Below, one piece after another: positions 52,801 through 63,036 of a stretch of 64,000 bases of DNA. The notes beneath the pieces are model-generated. The model saw only the letters and a list, made by a program, of their open reading frames with translations. It did no database searches and was not told the DNA's origin. The position numbers and the translations under genes are program-made. Origin of the DNA: an uncultured Gammaproteobacteria bacterium. Its GTDB lineage: Bacteria > Pseudomonadota > Gammaproteobacteria > HK1. The stretch spans positions 3,869,694 to 3,933,693 of the forward strand of contig OY282378.1 in assembly GCA_958295835.1 (NCBI GenBank), written 5' to 3'. Each line of letters begins with the position of its first letter. Positions within the stretch are counted from its first letter, which is position 1.

Positions 52801-52983
52801 GATGACGTTGACGTCGAAGTTCGGGTAGGTCTGCGTGTTCAGCCGGGTCAGCGCCGCCGCCCCGGCGAGCAGCATGATCACCATCAGCAGGTTGCAGGCG
52901 ACGGGGTGGCGCGTGAACGTCTCGATGAGGCCCCCCCGGGTGGCGGGGGCAGGGGGCACGGGAGACGGGGGAGGCGTGGTCAT
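49864..52983 (-). CDS. RND family efflux permease (HAE1/AcrB-like)
   Basis: This 1,039-residue inner-membrane transporter has the N-terminal FTRHPVACNLLMVIMLLAGA helix, porter domains and the TM4 segment GIIVDDAIVVGEDA with the acidic proton-relay residues. The second half contains LFGLAGIVVNDSIILIVSYK and a C-terminal helix bundle. No periplasmic adaptor or outer-membrane factor is adjacent within the window. Its 3' end and an internal piece are found as displaced copies (48838-49197, 54152-54225). A role in exporting or resisting the RiPP is possible only by proximity. Confidence 0.92.
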   Translation of the reverse strand: MTTPPPSPVPPAPATRGGLIETFTRHPVACNLLMVIMLLAGAAALTRLNTQTYPNFDVNVITVRIAWTGATAEDVEAAITAPLERELLNLGALKEVTSSSSQGAARISLRYDVGADMVLALEEVKERVASIRNLPATAEEPEISRVINYEPVARLLVTGDDRRSLRPIVRRIERELLDRGIARIGIDGLPPEEIAIQVPSAALRELDTSLAGVARRVAALSLDLPAGNVGRGGVSKQLRALEQRRREIGFEDLPLVADEDGRLVTLGDVATIERRARGSEVRTLHEGRPAVDLLLSRASGTDSLESARILHEWLDEQSGRWPPGVEVFSYDESWEQIRKRTLLLVENGAGGLALVVAVLFLFLNGRVAFWVAVGIPVSFMAALGGLWAMGGSINMVSLMALIITLGIIVDDAIVVGEDAFVQYRRGAGPLASAQAGARRMLAPVLSSSLTTIAAFLPLMLVGGPLGSILFAIPLVVICVILASLVESFLILPGHLYHGFRRLSGKEAGAVRRRLDRGFERFRERVFRPLVTAAVGQPWTVLSCALAALLLSVGLVRGERLAFSLFPSPETAIVNAEAKFISGTPPARVERFATHLADALRETEAHFGEPLVKVTVARIGDQSADLIVELVEPDQRETRNPALIAAWRERIEPPPGMESLSLVEQRDGPSGRDIVVNLTGDDAGALKAAALDLAAVLAAAPGVSGVEDDLPFGQEQLVYRLTPQASALGLTVAAVGGQLRAAYDGHLAQIFQHEGEELEVRVVLPDAERHDPASLGNLSVSLPDGGSLPLLSAVEIEPGRGFAVLRHFNGRLAVEVSADVDSLVNNSNAVMADLEAGPLPAIIERHGVEWGLGGGQAQQSRIAGDMALGAVLGLALIYLVLAFVFASYGWPLVVMSVIPFGLIGAIFGHWLLGIDLTILSLFGLFGLAGIVVNDSIILIVSYKALKQSGAPWREAIVEAACLRLRAVLLTSLTTIGGLTPLMFETSLQAQFLIPMAVSIAFGLGVATFLVLLLVPALLCLHEAVATRWERPAARTVAETG

Positions 52984-53312
52984 TCGCGGGTCGGCCGGCC
53001 CTGAGCGGTTCGCGCCGGACTTTCCTCCTGACGAGCGCCGTCAGGCCGGCGATGCCCGGCGGCGATGATCGGCACCGGCGTTACGATCCGGACGATTCGC
53101 AAGAGCACGGCCTCCCGGGAGGAGAGCGTGAGTCTAGCAACATGCGACAACGTGGAATCATGTGACCACGATGCCGGCCAGGCCGAAGACGAGGCATGGC
53201 GGCCCGAAGCGGTCCGGATCCCGTGGTCCGCGCGGTTCCGCTTCGAGCAATCGGGGGCCGAAGAACAGGCACTGCTGACCGAGGGATGCCGCCCCAGGCT
53301 GGAACGTCTCGG
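52984..53312. other. Intergenic with RND-like shard
   Basis: I find no gene. TGACCACGATGCCGGCCAGG (about 53161) matches the RND gene near 50193 (TTGACCACGATACCGGCCAG), so this gap also contains a small displaced piece of that gene. Confidence 0.5.
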
Positions 53313-53732
53313 TTATTCGCTCTGACGAACGCTCCATGTCGGCTGGAAACCTTCGAACCCTTCCGCCTGAAAGTCTGCGTCATATGCGAGAGCGACGGTG
53401 ACGCCATACTGTTTCATCACGGCGAAGCTCATGCAGTCCACGAGGCTGATGCTTCGGCTGCCGCGCTGCTTCAGGAGGCTAACGGCCTTCTGATGCTCGT
53501 CGCGCGTCACCCAATGCACCTGGAGAAGCTGAATCCCATCGAGGAAAGCCAGCGCAGCCTGCAACCCGAGCCTTCGTTGTATGAGGGCGGCGCTTTCGAT
53601 GACCACGTAGTTGTGGGTCAACACCGATTCCCGTCGTCGCAATGCGGCATCGAGGTATGCGACTGCCTGCTCGTGGTGGGGATCCGTCGTATCGGCAACG
53701 GCATGGATGGCCGAGGTGTCGAGGAAAATCAA
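53313..53732 (-). CDS. vapC: VapC family PIN-domain toxin
   Basis: This 139-residue protein starts MIFLDTSAIHAVADTTDPHH. Conserved acidic residues are in LDTSAIHA, YVVIESAAL, SLVDCMSFAVM and YDADFQAEGF. This is the PIN ribonuclease pattern. It overlaps the antitoxin stop by four bases. Confidence 0.9.
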   Translation of the reverse strand: MIFLDTSAIHAVADTTDPHHEQAVAYLDAALRRRESVLTHNYVVIESAALIQRRLGLQAALAFLDGIQLLQVHWVTRDEHQKAVSLLKQRGSRSISLVDCMSFAVMKQYGVTVALAYDADFQAEGFEGFQPTWSVRQSE

Positions 53733-53977
53733 TCCAGGAATGCCTCTGCCAGCGCCTCGTCATGGCGTTCGGACACGGGATTCGAATCGCCCTGTTGCGA
53801 ACTCCCGATTCCGGCGAACCCCAAGTCTTCAATGGTAAGCGACTCGCGGCCTTCCCGCATCAGGTACGACTTCAGTGCATTGTGCACGAGGGATGCGAAA
53901 GGGATGCCTTCCGCAAAAGCTCTCTGTTGCGCCAACCGGTAGACCGTCTCGTCCAGTCGTATCCGGGTCCGGACCAT
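53729..53977 (-). CDS. vapB: VapB-type ribbon-helix-helix antitoxin
   Basis: This 82-residue protein begins MVRTRIRLDETVYRLAQQRA and continues GIPFASLVHNALKSYLM, a ribbon-helix-helix DNA-binding domain. The acidic C-terminus should contact the toxin. It is the first gene of the vapBC pair. Confidence 0.87.
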   Translation of the reverse strand: MVRTRIRLDETVYRLAQQRAFAEGIPFASLVHNALKSYLMREGRESLTIEDLGFAGIGSSQQGDSNPVSERHDEALAEAFLD

Positions 53978-54076
53978 CGTACTCCCTCCGTGCCTGCTCT
54001 CCGCATCATATACTCATCACTTCTCTGGAGTTGATCCGATTTCGTGGGCACCTGACCCTTTGGGAAGGGGGTATCC

Positions 54077-54256
54077 ACTACGCCGAAATCGAGACCGCCA
54101 TGCCGGATGTCGTGCCCTTCAGTGAGGTTCGCGAGAAATTCTCCGAGATCAGATGCGCTCGCGCCAGACGGCGATGAACCCGGCGTTGCGGGTCTCCCGC
54201 CGGTCGGGCTCGACGAGCTCCACCATCTCCACCATCTCCACCATCTTCACCATCTT
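54077..54256. repeat. Junction of an antitoxin-like start, an RND shard and a 9-bp repeat
   Basis: From about 54100 the plus strand encodes MPDVVPFSEVREKFSEI, resembling the first residues of a Phd-type antitoxin. It is interrupted at 54152, where about 74 bp match the RND gene at 51034-51105 (GATGCGCTCGCGCCA onward). That is followed by CACCATCTC-like 9-bp tandem units to 54256. There is no functional gene here. Confidence 0.6.
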
Positions 54257-54274
54257 CCGCGGGAATCGTGCGGT

Positions 54275-54760
54275 TCAGCCGCCGAGCACGTACCGCGTTG
54301 CGTGGAGCGCAGTGCACGCAAGTACGCCGGCGAGCACGTCGTCGAGCATGATCCCGAGACCACCGCCGACCTTGCGGTCGGCGAGCGAGATGGGCCACGG
54401 CTTGGCGACGTCGAGAACGCGGAACGCCACGAAGCCGGCGGCGATCCACGGCCAGTCGAAGGGCAGCGCGGTCATCGTGACGAGGAAGCCCGCGATCTCG
54501 TCGAGCACGATGCCGGGATGGTCGTGCACGCCGAGCTCGCGCGCGGTGCGCCCGCATACCAGGACCCCGGCGGCGGCGATGAGCGCGGCGGCAAGCAGGT
54601 AGAGCGCGACCGGCTGCGTCGCGAGGACCGCGTAGATCGGGATCGCCGCGACGGTGCCCGCGGTGCCCGGCGCGCGCGGCGCGAGCCCCGCTCCGGCGCC
54701 GAACGCGATCCAGTGCAGCACGGATCGCGGCCGCGGCAGGGGACTCGGAGCGCGGCTCAT
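54275..54760 (-). CDS. pgpA: Phosphatidylglycerophosphatase A
   Basis: This 161-residue membrane protein dephosphorylates phosphatidylglycerophosphate. PgpA landmarks are GAGLAPRAPGTAGTVAAIPI, HDHPGIVLDEIAGFLVTM, FRVLDVAKPWPI and GGLGIMLDDVLAG. The neighbours thiL, nusB, ribH and ribBA form the classic gammaproteobacterial order. The pgpA-thiL junction is partly duplicated (54701-54790 resembles 54810-54925). Confidence 0.92.
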   Translation of the reverse strand: MSRAPSPLPRPRSVLHWIAFGAGAGLAPRAPGTAGTVAAIPIYAVLATQPVALYLLAAALIAAAGVLVCGRTARELGVHDHPGIVLDEIAGFLVTMTALPFDWPWIAAGFVAFRVLDVAKPWPISLADRKVGGGLGIMLDDVLAGVLACTALHATRYVLGG

Positions 54761-54910
54761 CACTTGATCCGGAAGTGCCGGAAACCGGACGGCGCCGTAC
54801 CCGCCGTGCCGAACGCGATCCAGTGCAGCGCGGACCGTGGCCGCGGCAGACGGTTCGGGCGGCCGTTCATGGTTCGGTCCGAGGCTTCGGCCGGCAACCG
54901 GGGTCGCCGC

Positions 54911-55867
54911 TCATGGTCCGGCCCGGAAGTGCCGATAGCCTGCCGGCACGGCGCTCGCCGTACCGTCGGGACCGGTGAGGCGCAGGCCCGGTTGCGCCTC
55001 GACGATGCCGATCCCGGTGATCACGTCGCCGGTCCCTGGTGTGTCGGGGCGTTTCCCGGGGGCGTCGGAGTGTTTCTCGGGGGCGTCGAGGCGTTTCCCG
55101 AGGGTGCCGAGGCGGTCCACCCGATCCGGCGGGACGGTGAACAGCAGCTCGTAGTCGTCGCCGGCCGAGAGCGCAAGCTCTCGCGCCACCGCATCCCCGG
55201 TAACTTCGAGCAGCGCGGGAGAGAGCGGTACGAAGCCCGCGTCGATGCGTGCGCCCACGCCGCTCGCCGCAAGCACGTGGCCGAGGTCCTGGCATAGCCC
55301 GTCGGAGACGTCGATGGCGGCGCTGGCGATACCGCGCAGCGCCTTTCCCAGCGCGAGCCTCGGTGCCGGCCGGCGCAGCCGGGCCACGAGCGCTTCGGCG
55401 CTCGCGGCCGGCCGGGCCGGGCGCCGCCCCAGCGCGATCTCCAATCCGCCCCCGGCGTCGCCGAGCGCGCCGGAGACGAAGATCCGGTCGCCGGGGCGGG
55501 CGCCGGCGCGGGTCAGCGCCTCCCCGGGGGGACAGCGTCCGTGCGCCTCGACGCTCACCGAGAGTGCGCCGGCCACGGTGTCGATGGCGGCGACGCCGAC
55601 CCCGTGCTCGCGGGCGAGCGATTCGAATCCGGCCCGGAACGCTGCGAGCCATGTCACGCCGAGATGCGCCGGGAGCGAGACGATCGCGACCGCCTCGGTC
55701 GCGACCGCCCCCATCGCGGCGAGATCGCTCAGGTTGACCGCGAGCGCCTTGTAGCCGACGTCGCCCGCAGGGGTGTCGTCCGGGAAGTGGACGCCGCCGA
55801 CGAGGGTGTCGACGGCGACCGCCGTGTGATACGCGCCCGGTCGTGGCGATGATGGAGGATGGTTCAT
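54911..55867 (-). CDS. thiL: Thiamine-monophosphate kinase, N-terminally atypical
   Basis: This protein has 318 residues from MNHPPSSPRPGAYH. Present are VDTLVGGVHFP, YKALAVNLSDLAAMG, AIDVSDGLCQDLGHVL and LSAGDDYELLFTVP, so ThiL identity is clear. The usual N-terminal FxLI...GIGDDAALL strand and nucleotide/metal residues are missing; upstream codons do not supply them. The GGDTTRG block is altered to AAIDTVAG. Near the C-terminus three 21-bp repeats (55039-55101) add a KRLDAPEKHSDAPGKRPDTP stretch. Whether it is active is doubtful. A ThiL-like protein at 20.5 kb has the complementary GIGDD and GGDTT motifs. Confidence 0.85.
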   Translation of the reverse strand: MNHPPSSPRPGAYHTAVAVDTLVGGVHFPDDTPAGDVGYKALAVNLSDLAAMGAVATEAVAIVSLPAHLGVTWLAAFRAGFESLAREHGVGVAAIDTVAGALSVSVEAHGRCPPGEALTRAGARPGDRIFVSGALGDAGGGLEIALGRRPARPAASAEALVARLRRPAPRLALGKALRGIASAAIDVSDGLCQDLGHVLAASGVGARIDAGFVPLSPALLEVTGDAVARELALSAGDDYELLFTVPPDRVDRLGTLGKRLDAPEKHSDAPGKRPDTPGTGDVITGIGIVEAQPGLRLTGPDGTASAVPAGYRHFRAGP

Positions 55868-56096
55868 CGCCCGGCGTTCGGCTGCGGCGACAGGAGTTGC
55901 CTCATCGTCCGACTCCGAGACCGTGCCCGGTGGGCCGGGCGGCGGGACCACGGTCGTGAGGCCACTCGGATCAGAGCTGCATGTTCCACGAATCGAACCG
56001 GCTCCGGAATGAAGCCATGCCGCATGAGCGCATAGCTCCGCCTGAGTGCGCGGTCGGCTCGATCGCTGCTTCCGGCTGCGCCTCTCCCACCCCGGT

Positions 56097-56510
56097 TCAG
56101 TCCGATCGCAGTTTGCGAGCGGCCTTGTCGAGTACGCCGTTGACGTACTTGTGGCTTTGTTCGGCCCCGAACGCATGGGCAAGCTCCACCGCCTCGTTGA
56201 TCACCACCCGCCAGGGGACGTTGCCCGCCGATCGCAGCTCGTACACGCCCATGCGGAGGATCGCCCGCTCCACGGGGTCGAGCTGAGCGACGGGGCGATC
56301 GGTGAGGGGGGCGAGCACCGTGTCGAGGGCCTCGAAGTCGTGGATTACCCCGGTGATCAACTCGCCGAAGAACTCCGGATCGAATCCCCCCGGCGGCGGA
56401 TTCTCCCCGAATTGGGCGCGGAGATCGTCCACGGAATGTCCGGTCATCTGCCACTGGTACAACGCCTGCAGCGCCGCCCGGCGGGTACGGGTTCGACGGC
56501 TCAGGGGCAC
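56097..56510 (-). CDS. nusB: Transcription antitermination factor NusB
   Basis: This 137-residue RNA-binding protein of rRNA antitermination shows RRAALQALYQWQMTGHS, LDPVERAILRMGVYEL, VPWRVVINEAVELAHAFG and KYVNGVLDKAARKLR. It is near the usual length and lies between ribH and thiL. Confidence 0.95.
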   Translation of the reverse strand: MPLSRRTRTRRAALQALYQWQMTGHSVDDLRAQFGENPPPGGFDPEFFGELITGVIHDFEALDTVLAPLTDRPVAQLDPVERAILRMGVYELRSAGNVPWRVVINEAVELAHAFGAEQSHKYVNGVLDKAARKLRSD

Positions 56511-56528
56511 GCGCGGGCAGCCGTCGGC

Positions 56529-57224
56529 TCAGGCGCCGAGGCGGCGTCGCAGGGAGACCATCTCCAGCGCCACGAGGGCAGCTTCACGGCCCTTGCTGCG
56601 ATGCCCGTCGCCGGCAGCAGCGAACCTGGAGCGATCGGCGGGACCGGAGAGATCGGCAGGGTCGTCGTGCATGGGCGGCGCGGGCTCGCCGCCCGCCCGC
56701 GCAAGAGCCTGCGCATGGTCGTCGCAGGTGAGGACGCCGAAGACGACCGGGACGTCGAGCTCCAGCGATACGGCCCGAATGCCGCGCGCGGCCTCCGCGC
56801 AGACGTAGTCGAAGTGGGGGGTGTCGCCCCGGATGACCGCTCCGAGGGTGATGACGGCATCGGTCGTGACGTTCCGCGCGATCCGTGGTTTCTCATGCGA
56901 CCTGCTGTCCTCTCCGAGATGTTCCTCATCGAGAACCGTGGTTCCCTGAGCGGTCCATGGTCTCTCTCCTGATCGCTCGGAATCGCCGGTATCGGTGATC
57001 GGACCGCAGCGGGTGGCGAGCCAGCGCGCCGCCAGCGGCAGCTCGAACGCGCCGGGGACGCGGGCGACGGGAATGCTCTCGCGATCCAGTCCGTGGTGGG
57101 CGAGGGTGTCGAGCGCCGCTTCGAGCAGCCGGGACACGATGTCGTCGTTGAACCGCGCCGCGACGATCCCGATCCTCGCGCCGGCGACGTCGAGCTCGGA
57201 GGGGGGGATGTCGTAGCGCGCCAC
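56529..57224 (-). CDS. ribH: 6,7-dimethyl-8-ribityllumazine synthase with two insertions
   Basis: This protein has 231 residues, about 75 longer than typical RibH. The catalytic core is intact: VAARFNDDIVSRLLEAAL, VPGAFELPLAARWLA, AVITLGAVIRGDTPHFDYV and VPVVFGVLTCDD. Insertion 1 (~45 residues, CGPITDTGDSERSGERP...) splits WLATR from DAVITLG. Insertion 2 (~30 residues, Pro/Asp/Ala-rich) follows QALARAGG. Both are in frame and polar, so they probably form surface loops on the capsid-like oligomer. Confidence 0.92.
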   Translation of the reverse strand: MARYDIPPSELDVAGARIGIVAARFNDDIVSRLLEAALDTLAHHGLDRESIPVARVPGAFELPLAARWLATRCGPITDTGDSERSGERPWTAQGTTVLDEEHLGEDSRSHEKPRIARNVTTDAVITLGAVIRGDTPHFDYVCAEAARGIRAVSLELDVPVVFGVLTCDDHAQALARAGGEPAPPMHDDPADLSGPADRSRFAAAGDGHRSKGREAALVALEMVSLRRRLGA

Positions 57225-57366
57225 GGAGCCGTCTCCGTCCTGACGCGAGCGTCAGCCTGCCTCTCTCACCGGCTCACGGCCCCACATGCCGGCCCGCGCA
57301 AGCCGTGACCGGCGAACGCCGCAGCCGTCTCCGCGCCATCACCATCGGTCCGGTGAGCCACGCCGG

Positions 57367-58473
<1,107 letters not shown>

Positions 58474-58774
58474 CGGGCGGGGGTCCTGACGCGCGCCGCG
58501 CCATCTGCGCGGCGCTTTGCGGCGTCGAGCTTGCATTCTGCCCGCCCCGGCCATGCCCGTGCAACGAACATCGCATCGAGAGTGACGTTCCGGGAGGCGA
58601 TCCGTCGCGACTCGCATGCTACATTCCTGCCTCGTGACCGAAGGGGAAACAGGCATCCCCAAGCGCCGCATCGTTCTCCGAACAGGCGGCGTCGCACGGT
58701 TTCCGCAAGCGGTGCGCACCATCGAACCACGGGGGTCGCCGTTCGCCGGTGGTGACGGACGAGTCCAGCGAGAC

Positions 58775-60079
58775 ATGACCACGACCGACATCGCCACCCG
58801 GGTCTACAACCATACGTTCAAGCTCGACCCGATCATCCGCAGCCTGCTGGACACCGACGTCTACAAGCTCCTGATGCTGCAGACGATCTGGAAGGAGCTG
58901 GCTCGCGTCCCGGTGACGTTCTCCCTGATCAACCGCTCGCCGCGGGTGCGCCTCGCGCAGGCCATCGACGAAGTGGAGCTTCGCGAGCAGCTCGACCACG
59001 CGCGTACCGTGCGGCTCACCAAGAAGGAGCGCATCTGGCTGGCCGGCAACACCTTCCATGGAAAGGAGCGACTGTTTTCTCCGGCATTCCTTGCCTGGCT
59101 CGGTGAATACCGACTGCCCGAGTACGACCTTCGCGTGGAAGACGGCCAGCTCCGAATCGACTTCAGCGGACCCTGGGCCGAGATCACGCTCTGGGAGATT
59201 CCGGTGCTCTCCATCATCAGCGAGCTGCGCTCGCGGGCCGCCACGAGGGGCATCGGCCGTTTCGAGCTCGATGTCCTGTACGCCCGTGCGAAGGCCAAGT
59301 TATGGGAGAAGGTCGTGCGGCTGAACGCCCTGCCGGAGATCCGAATCGCCGACTTCGGCACCCGGAGAAGGCATAGCTTCCTGTGGCATCGCTGGTGTGT
59401 CGAGGCGATGAAGGAAGGTCTCGGGGAGAAGTTCATCGGCACCAGCAACGTGCTTCAGGCGATGGAGCTCGATATCGAGGCGATCGGAACCAACGCCCAC
59501 GAGCTGCCGATGGTCCAGGCAACGATGGCCGCCGATGACCGCCAGCTACGACACTCCCCGTACAGCGTGCTCGAGAGCTGGCAGCGGACCTATGAAGGAA
59601 ACCTGCTGGTCGTGCTTCCCGACACCTACGGAACGACCGCCTTCCTGCGCCATGCCCCGCACTGGGTGGCGCAATGGAGCGGATTCCGTATCGATTCCAA
59701 GGATCCGATCGAAGGCGGCGAGGAGATCATTTCCTGGTGGACCGCGATGGGGCAGGACCCGCGGGAAAAGCTGCTGATCTTCTCCGACGGGCTGGACATC
59801 GACAGCATCGAGAGGGCCTATCACCACTTCACCGGCCGCGTACGCCTCGGCTTCGGCTGGGGAACCCTGCTGACCAATGATCTGCGCGATTGCTCGCCGG
59901 TCGCGAATCCCGGACTCGATCCCATCTCCCTGGTCTGCAAGGTCACTCGCGCGAACCACGAACCGACGGTCAAGCTGTCCGACAATCTGGAGAAGGCATC
60001 CGGTCCGCCGGAGCTCATCGAGCATTACAGGAAGGTGTTCGGGTGCGGGGCGCTGGAACGCAAGGCGCTCGCCGTATAG
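58775..60079 (+). CDS. pncB: Nicotinate phosphoribosyltransferase
   Basis: This protein has 434 residues from MTTTDIATRV. It makes nicotinate mononucleotide for NAD salvage. Landmarks are LLDTDVYKLLMLQTIWK, FGTRRRHSFLWHRWCVEAMK (activated His region), FIGTSNVLQAMELDIEAIG, NAHELPMVQA and FSDGLDIDSIERAY. The frame is open upstream, but the start at 58775 fits the family length. Confidence 0.93.
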   Translation: MTTTDIATRVYNHTFKLDPIIRSLLDTDVYKLLMLQTIWKELARVPVTFSLINRSPRVRLAQAIDEVELREQLDHARTVRLTKKERIWLAGNTFHGKERLFSPAFLAWLGEYRLPEYDLRVEDGQLRIDFSGPWAEITLWEIPVLSIISELRSRAATRGIGRFELDVLYARAKAKLWEKVVRLNALPEIRIADFGTRRRHSFLWHRWCVEAMKEGLGEKFIGTSNVLQAMELDIEAIGTNAHELPMVQATMAADDRQLRHSPYSVLESWQRTYEGNLLVVLPDTYGTTAFLRHAPHWVAQWSGFRIDSKDPIEGGEEIISWWTAMGQDPREKLLIFSDGLDIDSIERAYHHFTGRVRLGFGWGTLLTNDLRDCSPVANPGLDPISLVCKVTRANHEPTVKLSDNLEKASGPPELIEHYRKVFGCGALERKALAV

Positions 60080-60089
60080 TCGATGGGCA

Positions 60090-60749
60090 ATGCTCGTATT
60101 CGATTGGCGTCGGCCCTTGTTCTTCACCGTGAATACCAACCCCGACCCGGACCGCGAGAAACCGGTGCATTACATATATCTCGCCGGCCCTGAAGTATTC
60201 CTGCCCGACCCGGTCGCCGCCGGGGAAGAAAAGAAGGCGCGTATCACCGAGCTGAGCCGGACCAACGACTGGCCGTTCGAGCTGGCCGGTCTTTATCCGC
60301 TGGACTGCAAGGTCGAGAATTTCAGACCCGATTTCGATACCGGTATCCGGGTTTATCTCGCCAATGTCGAATTCATGGATCGGGCGTATGCCGTGGCCGC
60401 CAACATGGTTCGATTCAGAGGCCCGAGCATGGACGTGGGTACGGCGTTCGAGATGGGTTATATGCGAGGTTTGGGCAAGCCCGTATTCGCCTATTACGAA
60501 GCCGCGCCGTTCTATGGCCGGGAAGAGGCGCCGGGGCGGCTTGTCGACCGCGTTCGCAAGCACTACGCCGTGTCGGATCACGATCCCCGCGTGGACGTGG
60601 ATGGACAGAGCATCGAAGATTTCCAGATGGCCGACAACCTGATGATGATCGGCGCGCTGGGATCGGGAACGGGCCTGATTGCCGATGACTTCGACCAGGT
60701 GGTGATGCAGATCGCGGGATCGCTTCTGGCCCGGAGCAGTGACGGGTAG
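60090..60749 (+). CDS. Nucleoside 2-deoxyribosyltransferase-like protein
   Basis: This 219-residue protein has YIYLAGPEVFLPDPVAAGEE (ribose-binding loop), a middle FDTGIRVYLANVEFMDRAY and GPSMDVGTAFEMGYMRGLGK with the catalytic Glu of the family. It starts 10 bases after the pncB stop, so it is cotranscribed. A role in nucleotide or NAD-related salvage is likely; the real substrate is unknown. Confidence 0.82.
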   Translation: MLVFDWRRPLFFTVNTNPDPDREKPVHYIYLAGPEVFLPDPVAAGEEKKARITELSRTNDWPFELAGLYPLDCKVENFRPDFDTGIRVYLANVEFMDRAYAVAANMVRFRGPSMDVGTAFEMGYMRGLGKPVFAYYEAAPFYGREEAPGRLVDRVRKHYAVSDHDPRVDVDGQSIEDFQMADNLMMIGALGSGTGLIADDFDQVVMQIAGSLLARSSDG

Positions 60750-60842
60750 CTCTCGCGGCAAGGGGGGTATCGACCCCGGGCGCCGTGAACCGATGGGAAT
60801 GGCGCGCCGGTGGGAAATGCGGGTTAGACTTGCCTCGATTCG

Positions 60843-62111
<1,269 letters not shown>

Positions 62112-62204
62112 AGGCGGGTGATCGAGAGCGGCCGGATGATTCCCGCGCTCTGGCAGATGTGATGAGGCGGCCTGGACGCCCGGCGCGGGATCGCGTTGGC
62201 TGGC

Positions 62205-62501
62205 TCAGCTCAATAGCCGCGGCACGGTGTCGATGAGACCCAGGGCCAGCAGCATGGCAAGAGCGGCGAACACGAACTTGATCTGCGTCCCGAGCGCCTC
62301 GACCTTGGTATCGAGCGTTTCGATCCTGGCGGACAGTTTGGTGTCGAGCGCAGCGAGATCGGATTTCGTCGCAAGGTTTTCGACCGTCCCGGCCAGCGCA
62401 TCGCCGAGTGCGCGCGCCATACCTTCAGCCTGACGGTTCTCGAAGCCCGAATCCTTCAGGCGGTCTGCGAAGTGCAAGGTATCGATCATGGTCCGAAGCA
62501 T
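62205..62501 (-). CDS. DUF1640-like coiled-coil membrane protein, copy 1
   Basis: This protein has 98 residues from MLRTMIDTLH. FADRLKDSGFENRQAEGMAR and the ATKSDLAALDTKLSARIETL coiled coil lead into a C-terminal membrane segment (FVFAALAMLLALGLIDTVP). The pattern resembles DUF1640 proteins of unknown function. It is a tandem paralog of the next gene, and the last ~40 residues are almost identical. Confidence 0.7.
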   Translation of the reverse strand: MLRTMIDTLHFADRLKDSGFENRQAEGMARALGDALAGTVENLATKSDLAALDTKLSARIETLDTKVEALGTQIKFVFAALAMLLALGLIDTVPRLLS

Positions 62502-62518
62502 GGCTGCCGTTGCGGGGG

Positions 62519-62836
62519 TCAACTCAACAGCCGCGGCACGGTGTCGATGAGACCCAGGGCCAGCAGCATGGCAAGAGCGGCGAACACGAACTTGATCTGC
62601 GTCCCGAGCGCGTCGACCTTGGCATCGAGCGCCTCGACCTTGGTGCCGAGCGCCTCGATCCTGGTGGATACTTTGGTGATCTCCGTCTCCAGATCGGATT
62701 TCGTCGCGAGAGGCTCGACCGTCCTGGCCAGCGCATCGCCGAGCATGCGCGCCATGCCCTCGGCCTGAGGGTTCTCGAATCCCGAGTCCTTCAGGCGATC
62801 TGCGAATTGCGAGGTGTCGATCATGGTCCGGGGCAT
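62519..62836 (-). CDS. DUF1640-like coiled-coil membrane protein, copy 2
   Basis: This protein has 105 residues from MPRTMIDTSQFADRLKDSGF. It has the same layout as copy 1, but the coiled coil is longer (RIEALGTKVEALDAKVDALG), an addition of one heptad. The two genes are 17 bases apart and share most of the sequence, so they arose by tandem duplication. Confidence 0.7.
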   Translation of the reverse strand: MPRTMIDTSQFADRLKDSGFENPQAEGMARMLGDALARTVEPLATKSDLETEITKVSTRIEALGTKVEALDAKVDALGTQIKFVFAALAMLLALGLIDTVPRLLS

Positions 62837-63036
62837 GGCTGCCGTGCCCACTGCACACCGTCATGGTGCATTGCAGCGCATTCCGACGGATATGGCAAAC
62901 AATCCGCCGGGTTGTAGGCGAAGGTCTCGAAATTTCGTGCGATCAAGGGAAAGCCGTCCCCACGGCCGTGCGGCCTGTATGATCTCCGCTCATCGCCCGC
63001 GATGGCCCATCGCAAGCGTCGGGGGAGCGGAAAGCG

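Noticed and set aside
50677..53004. Plus-strand 775-codon frame opposite the RND gene
   Set aside because: Shadow of the RND transporter, low in hydrophobic order and rich in Arg/His/Gln.
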